Positions 58,820-64,000 of a DNA stretch of 64,000 nt are shown piece by piece. The position numbers were made by a program, and so were the translations under genes. The DNA is taken from positions 62,001 to 126,000 of the forward strand of contig JACKDL010000007.1 of assembly GCA_020633555.1 (NCBI GenBank), given 5' to 3'. Within the stretch, counting starts at the first letter, position 1, and the number at the start of each line of letters is the position of its first letter. The DNA comes from Myxococcales bacterium. Lineage in GTDB: Bacteria > Myxococcota_A > Bradymonadia > UBA7976 > UBA1532. Below the pieces are notes generated by a model that worked only from the letters and a program-made list of their open reading frames with translations, did no database searches and had not been told where the DNA came from.

Positions 58820-60518
58820 GAGGCCGGGCGTCCACCGTTGCGGCCGGGGCAGGGGCGGGCGATGGGCCGGGCCACAGCGCCCAGCCGGCGCCGGCCAGGG
58901 CCACCAGCCCGGCCACCAGCCAGGGCCGGCGACTCGTGGGCATGGCCAGCGCCTCCGTGGGCGGGGCGCTCGGGCCCACGGTGGCGTCCAGCGCGCCCTC
59001 GGACAGCCGGTCCAGGGCCCGGGCCACCTCGCCGGCGTCAGCGGGCCGGGCCGCCCGATCCAGCGCCAGGCACTGGTCCACCAGAGCGCACAGGGGGGCC
59101 GGCAGGTCGGGCGCCACCTCGGCCAGCGGCCGCACGCCCCGGTCCAGCAGCACCGCGAAGATGGCCTGCTGCGATTCGCCCGGGTTCGCGCGCACGCCCG
59201 ACAGGCACTCGTAGATCACGGCCCCCAGCGCGTACACGTCGGCCCGGGCGTCCACCCGCTCGCCCTTGAGCTGCTCGGGGGGCATGTACTGCAGCGTGCC
59301 CATCATCCGGCCCGACTGGGTGTGCACCTCGGGCTGCGCCAGCTTCGCCAGCCCGAAGTCCAGCAGCTTCACGAAGTCGTCGGCGTCGCCGCGGCGCACC
59401 AGCATGATGTTGTCGGGCTTGAGATCGCGGTGGATCACTTGCCGCCGGTGGGCCTCGGCCAGGGTCTGTGCCACCACCCGCCCCACGCGCAGCGCCTCGG
59501 CCCGGGGCAGCGCGCCACCCGCCAGCCGGTCGCCCAGGGTCACCCCGTCCAGCAGCTCCATCACCAGGAAGGGCTCGCCGCGCACGGGGTCGTGGCCCAC
59601 GTCGAACACCCGCACCACGTGGTGGCTGGTCTCGGCCAGCGCCTGGGCCGCCCGCGCCTCCTGGATCATGCGGGCGCGCAGCCCGGCGGCCTCTTCCTCG
59701 GGCAGGCCCTCGGGCAGCTTCAGCACCTTGATGGCCCGCTGCACCTTCAGCCGGGTGTCCTCGGCCAGGTAGACCTCGCCCATGCCGCCCTGGCCCAGCC
59801 GCTTGAGCAGGCGGTAGCGCCCGCTGTCCAGGGCGTCGCGGCCGGCGATGGCGGCGCCGCAGGCGGGGCAGAAGGCGGCGGTGGGGTCGTCCACCTCGGC
59901 CCCGCAGGCCGGGCAGCGCCGCGCCGCCGCGGCGGGCAGGCGGGGCAGCACGGTGGCGCCCAGATCCCCCGCGGCCCACCCGCCGACGCCGGCCGCGGCC
60001 GCCGCCAGATCGCCCGCATAGACGGGTCCTGCGTCCAGCAGCCGCCTGGCCACCGCCCCGAGCAGGGGGCTGGGCCCCTGACGGTTCTCGGGCTCGGCGC
60101 GGGCCCCCACCGCCCACCCGACGGACGCTGCGGCGCTCGGCGACGCGGGGCAGTCCAGGATCACCCCGGCGCTGCGCGGGAGCTCCGCGAGCAGCTCCTC
60201 CAGCGCCAGGCCCGTGCGCTCCAGCCGGCTGGCCCGTGCGTCCCGGGGCAGAAAGGCCCCGTCCCGCACGGCGCCCGACAGCAACAGCAGCGGCGGCTGC
60301 GGGCTGGCGGCCAGCCAGCTCAGGCCCTCCAGCAGGTTCGCCAGCAGGGGCCGGTGGCGATCGTCGGGGGCGTCGTCCAGCAAGGCGCGGACGCGGGCGC
60401 CGCCCTCGTCCAGCCGCTGCGCCAGCCGGCGGAGCACGGGGGTCACCCCGGGGTGGTCGGGCAGGGCCGGATCCAGCCAGGCGCGCGCGCCGACAACGAG
60501 GGCCCTGCGTTCGGTCAT
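58596..60518 (-). CDS. Ser/Thr protein kinase with degenerate caspase-like N-terminus and zinc ribbon
   Basis: The intact frame gives about 560 meaningful residues. Residues 1-165 have the caspase/CHAT strand order (RRALVVGARAW, LLLLSGAVRDG at 77-87, VILDCPAS at 119-126), but the expected SGHG His is replaced by Ala, so it is probably a pseudo-enzyme. A double zinc ribbon uses Cys202, 205, 217 and 220. The kinase domain has GQGGMGEVYLAE, AIKVLK, HRDLKPDN (Asp365), DFG (Asp387) and MPPEQ. A membrane segment (LVAGLVALAGAGWALW, about 533-548) leads to a C-terminal domain that is out of frame (58157-58819). It heads an operon of PEGA-like and propeller lipoprotein genes. Confidence 0.85.
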   Translation of the reverse strand: MTERRALVVGARAWLDPALPDHPGVTPVLRRLAQRLDEGGARVRALLDDAPDDRHRPLLANLLEGLSWLAASPQPPLLLLSGAVRDGAFLPRDARASRLERTGLALEELLAELPRSAGVILDCPASPSAAASVGWAVGARAEPENRQGPSPLLGAVARRLLDAGPVYAGDLAAAAAGVGGWAAGDLGATVLPRLPAAAARRCPACGAEVDDPTAAFCPACGAAIAGRDALDSGRYRLLKRLGQGGMGEVYLAEDTRLKVQRAIKVLKLPEGLPEEEAAGLRARMIQEARAAQALAETSHHVVRVFDVGHDPVRGEPFLVMELLDGVTLGDRLAGGALPRAEALRVGRVVAQTLAEAHRRQVIHRDLKPDNIMLVRRGDADDFVKLLDFGLAKLAQPEVHTQSGRMMGTLQYMPPEQLKGERVDARADVYALGAVIYECLSGVRANPGESQQAIFAVLLDRGVRPLAEVAPDLPAPLCALVDQCLALDRAARPADAGEVARALDRLSEGALDATVGPSAPPTEALAMPTSRRPWLVAGLVALAGAGWALWPGPSPAPAPAATVDARPHAVPATRPRPTPPHGRRPRGRPLARGGRAAGSGPLARRPERGAGDLRRGRAADSWGDAGRSLRGGGSLGRADGR

Positions 60519-60574
60519 GGGGCGGACGCTACGGGATGGGCGCCCGGGCGGGCAAACTCGGCTAGCATGGCCGG

Positions 60575-62047
60575 ATGAGCGCGCTGGATCTCCGCACCGT
60601 CATCGAAGGCGTCGGCGCCCGCCTGCTGGCGCTGCTGCAGGCCGCCGACGACCGCAGCGAGCCCGTGGTGCGGCAGGCCTCGCCCGACACCCTGGCCCTG
60701 GCCTTCCAGGCGGCCGGGGCGGGCCTGCCCATCGACCGCGATCAGGCCCCCACGGGCACCCCCGCCTTGCTCGCCGCCGTCGACGAGGTGCTGCGCTGGA
60801 GCGTGCGGACGCTGCACCCGCGCTTCTTCAACCAGAACTTCGCCGGGGCGGATCCCGTGGCCGTGCTGGGCGACTGGGTGGGCGCCGCGCTGAACACCAC
60901 GCAGGCCACCTTCGAGGCCGCGCCCGTGTTCACCCTCATGGAGCGCGAGGTCATCGCGGGCCTCGCCGCCCGCGCCGGCTTCGCCACCCACGAAGGCCTG
61001 TTCCTGCCGGGCGGCAGCATGGCCAACCTCCACGCGCTGCAGCTCGCCCGCTGGCGCGCCCAGCCCGACAGCCTGCGCACGGGCAAGGTGCCAGGCCGGC
61101 TGGTGGCCTTCACCAGCGCCGAGGCGCACTACTCGCTGGGCAAGGCCATGGCCCTGCTGGGCCTGGGCAGCGACAACCTGGTGGCCGTGCCCACCGGCCC
61201 GGACGGCGGCATGGACGTGGTGGCGCTCGACAAGGCCATCCGCCAGGCACGGCGGCGCCAGGAGCGCCCCTTCTTCATCAACGCCACCGCCGGCACCACC
61301 GTGCGCGCCGCCTTCGACCCTTTGCGGGATCTGGCCGACGTGGCCGACTTCCACGACCTGTGGCTGCACGTCGACGGCGCCTTCGGGGCCTCGGCCCTGT
61401 TCAGCGGCCGCGAGCGCCACCGCATGCGCGGCGTGGCCCGTGCCCACAGCCTCGCCTGGAACCTGCACAAGATGGTCGGTGCCACCCAGCAGTGCGCCGC
61501 GTTCCTGGTGCGCGAGCCTGGGCTGCTCGGGCGGGTGTTCGGCGGCGGGGCCGACTACCTGTTCCAACCCGACAAGCCCCACGCGGGCCTGGACAGCGGC
61601 GATCTCACCTACCACTGCGCGCGCCGGGTGGACGCTCTGAAGGCGTGGTTGCTGTGGAAGGCCCGCGGCGACGCCGGCCTCGGGGCCCGCGTGGAGCGCG
61701 CGGTGGATCTCGCTGAGCACGCCGAGGGGCGGATCCTGGCTGACGACCGCTTCGCCCTGGCCGCCGCCCGTGGCTTCACGAACGTCCTGTTCTGGTGGGT
61801 GCCGCCGGATCTGCGCCCGCTGGACCTGGAGGCCCCGGGCGTGGCCCCGCGGCTGCACCGGATCACCACCGCCCTGAAGGACCGCATGCAGCGCGACGGC
61901 CAGACCATGCTCAGCTACATGCCCCTGGGCGAGCGGCCCAACGCCCTGCGGCTGCTGTGCCTGAACCCGGCCACGACCCCGGCCGACGTCGACCACGTGC
62001 TGGCCCTCATCGACGGCTACGGCCAGGCGCTGCCCCGGCCGGTCTGA
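60575..62047 (+). CDS. PLP-dependent decarboxylase, GAD/CSAD-like group II
   Basis: 490 residues. HPRFFNQNFAGADPVAVLGDWVG and NTTQATFEAAPVFTLMEREV closely follow animal glutamate and cysteine-sulfinate decarboxylases. GLFLPGGSMANLHAL binds the cofactor phosphate, HVDGAFGASAL holds the PLP Asp, and Lys299 in SLAWNLHKMVGA is the Schiff-base lysine. The substrate could be glutamate, aspartate or cysteine sulfinate. An ATG at 60575 is used; ribosome-site support is weak. It is divergent from the kinase operon, with only 56 nt between the starts, so their promoters must overlap. Confidence 0.88.
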   Translation: MSALDLRTVIEGVGARLLALLQAADDRSEPVVRQASPDTLALAFQAAGAGLPIDRDQAPTGTPALLAAVDEVLRWSVRTLHPRFFNQNFAGADPVAVLGDWVGAALNTTQATFEAAPVFTLMEREVIAGLAARAGFATHEGLFLPGGSMANLHALQLARWRAQPDSLRTGKVPGRLVAFTSAEAHYSLGKAMALLGLGSDNLVAVPTGPDGGMDVVALDKAIRQARRRQERPFFINATAGTTVRAAFDPLRDLADVADFHDLWLHVDGAFGASALFSGRERHRMRGVARAHSLAWNLHKMVGATQQCAAFLVREPGLLGRVFGGGADYLFQPDKPHAGLDSGDLTYHCARRVDALKAWLLWKARGDAGLGARVERAVDLAEHAEGRILADDRFALAAARGFTNVLFWWVPPDLRPLDLEAPGVAPRLHRITTALKDRMQRDGQTMLSYMPLGERPNALRLLCLNPATTPADVDHVLALIDGYGQALPRPV

Positions 62048-62062
62048 CGGCGTCCCGATGCC

Positions 62063-63013
62063 TCAGCCCAGGGCGCGGCCGATCTCCGCCTGAATGACGC
62101 TGATGAGCGTGCCCTCGTTGACCTCGGGATCCCCGGCGTGGTGCAGCCCGATGACCTCCGCGCGGCCGTCGAAGACCGGCGAGCCGCTCATCCCCCGCAG
62201 GGTGGCGCTGCGGTAGGTCAGCCACTGCTGGCGCACCTCGTCCACGGTGCGCGGCGGCATCGAGAAGGCGCGCGCCCCGCCCTCGGGGTAGCCCACGGGC
62301 AGCGCCCGGGTGCGGCCGGTGAGCACGTCCCGCCGGCTCAGGGGCAGGGGCGCGACGGGCGGGGCGGTCGCCAACCGCAGCAGGCTGGCGTCCAGGTCGG
62401 TGTGGGGGGAGGACCAGATCACCTCAGCCACCGGGTGCTCGGCGACCAGGGCGTCATCGGCACCGAAGTGCGCGGCCACCAGCGCCGACGGCGGGCGGGC
62501 CCCCTTGGCCTGATCCACCGCCGCCTCGCTGCAGACGTGGGCGTTGGTCATCACCAGAATTTCGCCCTCCAACGAGGGGTGCAGCGCCTCGCCCGCCACC
62601 GCGAAGCCGGTGCCGTGCCCGCGAGCGGCCCCAGGCGCTTGCAGCCGCAGGACGCCAGGCAGGCGCTGGACCAACGCCACCAGCAGGGCGGTGGGGGCCA
62701 GGGTGTCGCCGTCCAGCACGACGAAGGTGGACGCGTCCTCCAGGTAGGGGCGCAGGCGCAGATCGAGCGCGCGGGCGTCGCCCCCGGCACGCACCCAGGC
62801 CTGCACCGCTGCGGCCGCGGAGGCCAGGGCGTCGCTGGCCAGCGCGGCCTCGGCGCGCACCCCCCACACCGCGGGCGTCGGCGTCGCGCCCGCGAGGGCT
62901 GCCAGCGCCGCCGCGCCGTCGGCACGGCCGGCGGGCACCGGCAGGGGCAGCGCCGGCAGGTTCCCGCCGGCTCGCACCTGCTGCGCCAGGCTCGTCAGGG
63001 GTCCCGGCGCCAT
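62063..63013 (-). CDS. Trypsin-like serine protease (cytoplasmic by sequence)
   Basis: 316 residues. The C-terminal chymotrypsin-fold domain has His159 in MTNAHVCSE, Asp208 in TDLDASLLRL and Ser278 in LRGMSGSPVFDG, the complete catalytic triad. The first 125 residues are Ala/Leu-rich and helical with a beta segment (DASTFVVLDGDTLAPTALLVAL), and do not look like a signal peptide. No PDZ domain is seen, unlike DegP. The ATG overlaps the upstream phosphatase stop (TGATG, 63015-63011), so it is co-translated with that enzyme. Confidence 0.82.
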   Translation of the reverse strand: MAPGPLTSLAQQVRAGGNLPALPLPVPAGRADGAAALAALAGATPTPAVWGVRAEAALASDALASAAAAVQAWVRAGGDARALDLRLRPYLEDASTFVVLDGDTLAPTALLVALVQRLPGVLRLQAPGAARGHGTGFAVAGEALHPSLEGEILVMTNAHVCSEAAVDQAKGARPPSALVAAHFGADDALVAEHPVAEVIWSSPHTDLDASLLRLATAPPVAPLPLSRRDVLTGRTRALPVGYPEGGARAFSMPPRTVDEVRQQWLTYRSATLRGMSGSPVFDGRAEVIGLHHAGDPEVNEGTLISVIQAEIGRALG

Positions 63014-64000
63014 CAGCGCCCCCCGAGCTTGAAGCGTGGCCGCTGCTCGGTGTGCTTGTGGTGTTGATGGTGCTCGTAGTGCAGCCGCAGGGTCACCCGC
63101 CCCGCCGGCGCGAAGATCACCTCGCCCAGGTTCGCCTGGCTGACCAGCGGTGAGCGTGCCTGAACGCCGACGTTCTCCAAGGTGAAGGCGTCGCTGGGGG
63201 CGGGCTCCCCGTCGGCATCCAGCAGGGCCACCGTGAAGGCCTCGCCGTCGGCCTGCAGGGTCCGCTGCGCCGCCGCCAGGACGGGCAGCGCGGCGTCCGA
63301 ACCGGGCTGGTTGGCTTGCAGGCGCTCGCCGTCGAGGAACCAGGCCGTCCACTCGCCCATGCCGTCGTTCTTCAACGCGCTGGCCACCAGGTTGATCACC
63401 CGCCGGCCGCCCCGTGGGCCGCTGCCGTCGAGCACCGACGCGAAGCCGTAGTGCACATCCCCCGACAGCACCACGGTGGGCGGCCCGTCCAGCAGGCGCC
63501 GCAGCAGGTGATTGAAGGTGGGCGACACCGCCCAGGGCTCGGCGTCGTACTCCACGGCCCGGTCGTAGTCGCCGTCCACCAGGTCCTGCACGCCCTCGAT
63601 GAGCTTCAACCCCAGCACCGGCGCCGGGGCCACGGCCACCTGCAGCGCCAGATCGGGCCGCTCCTCGGCGGTGGGCAGCGCGTCGTCGATGTCCTCGGCG
63701 CTCATCAGAGCGACGCCCTCGCCCGGGAACTGGCGGCGGGTGCGCCCGTCCAGCGCCACCAGCCGGTAGCCGGGGGCCTCGACGCTGTAGCCCCAGCGGA
63801 AGGGCAGCGGCCGGCCGGCCTTCAGCGCCGCGGCCGTCTGGCGCTCGGCCCACGCCGCCTGGTCCAGCTCGGCCGCCGGCGGCACGCCCAGCAGGCGGTC
63901 CAGCTCGGCCAGCCGGGCCTCGTCCACGCCGCCGTCCACCCCGTCCAGCAAGGCCAGCAGGGCGGCGCCGGGGCCCTGCCCCTCGAAGTCCTCGGGCCGG
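63013..64000 (-). CDS. PhoD-like metallophosphatase, C-terminal part (5' end outside window)
   Basis: The frame is open to the right edge, giving the last 328 residues. YRLVALDGRTRRQFPGEGVALMS and PTVVLSGDVHYGFASVLDG are the PhoD/alkaline-phosphatase D-like metallophosphatase landmarks, with the Gly-Asp-Val-His metal motif. A His-rich segment near the C-terminus (HYEHHQHHKH) could bind metal as well. The catalytic N-terminal motifs lie outside the window. It is followed by the trypsin-like protease with a stop/start overlap. Confidence 0.8.
   Translation of the reverse strand, partial: RPEDFEGQGPGAALLALLDGVDGGVDEARLAELDRLLGVPPAAELDQAAWAERQTAAALKAGRPLPFRWGYSVEAPGYRLVALDGRTRRQFPGEGVALMSAEDIDDALPTAEERPDLALQVAVAPAPVLGLKLIEGVQDLVDGDYDRAVEYDAEPWAVSPTFNHLLRRLLDGPPTVVLSGDVHYGFASVLDGSGPRGGRRVINLVASALKNDGMGEWTAWFLDGERLQANQPGSDAALPVLAAAQRTLQADGEAFTVALLDADGEPAPSDAFTLENVGVQARSPLVSQANLGEVIFAPAGRVTLRLHYEHHQHHKHTEQRPRFKLGGR

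Overview
The window is GC-rich DNA, densely packed with genes on both strands and with many 1-4 nt stop/start overlaps (ATGA, GTGA, TGATG). It most resembles a Myxococcota or other former deltaproteobacterial chromosome. The reasons are a DUF2330 protein ending in a MYXO-CTERM-type tail (51114-52385), MopE-type metal-binding repeats, several lipoproteins with Asp/Ala/Pro-rich tethers, von Willebrand-type lipoproteins, a protein with an AgmX-like tail, an FG-GAP giant lipoprotein and a eukaryote-like Ser/Thr kinase. No rRNA, tRNA, CRISPR array, insertion sequence or prophage gene was recognised. It reads as ordinary chromosome rich in envelope proteins. The taxonomic call is inference from gene content.

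Layout. 1-7.7 kb: a partial DUF2007 protein, a hotdog thioesterase, a sarcosine-oxidase-like flavoenzyme translationally coupled to a NADAR protein, a gamma-glutamyltransferase-like enzyme, an L,D-transpeptidase lipoprotein and a PHB-depolymerase-like esterase lipoprotein. 7.8-12.7 kb: a three-gene membrane/HEAT-like operon divergent from a methyltransferase-like gene whose start codons interlock with it. 12.9-16.4 kb: a complete sodium-pumping methylmalonyl-CoA decarboxylase operon. 17.2-25.5 kb: paired VWA lipoproteins, three AIM24 paralogues in one operon, an M48 protease and two CAP-domain proteins. 25.5-28 kb: bacterioferritin and its ferredoxin behind a Fur-box-like palindrome, a deoxynucleoside kinase, an FMN reductase and a pterin dehydratase. 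28-35.3 kb: a 1251-residue FG-GAP lipoprotein, a PECR-like reductase and an envelope operon with an OmpA protein. 35.4-38.7 kb: sdhCAB. 38.9-41 kb: a PHA-granule-type protein, an LplT-like transporter and a low-molecular-weight phosphatase.

The only gap over 300 bases is 41043-41690. It holds palindromic repeats and then a strong candidate small RNA (about 41400-41575) with four CUCCCCC/UCCCCC motifs, three in hairpin loops and one in a bulge, and a textbook intrinsic terminator. These motifs are complementary to the GGGGGA-type ribosome binding sites of several genes in the window. This is the feature I consider most likely to be undescribed.

41.7-52.4 kb holds lipoproteins, a GH31 glucosidase with a C-terminal starch-binding-like module, a DUF432-MscS pair, a HAD phosphatase and the DUF2330 protein. 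52.5-60.5 kb is one operon: a kinase with a degenerate caspase-like N-terminus and a double zinc ribbon, then a PEGA-like membrane protein and three related propeller-like lipoproteins, two with MopE repeats. The right end has a PLP decarboxylase of the animal GAD/CSAD type, a trypsin-like protease and a partial PhoD-like phosphatase.

Five genes between 42 and 61 kb carry single-base frame breaks at G/C runs, with intact protein sequence on both sides. Sequencing or assembly error is the simplest explanation, but it has not been tested.
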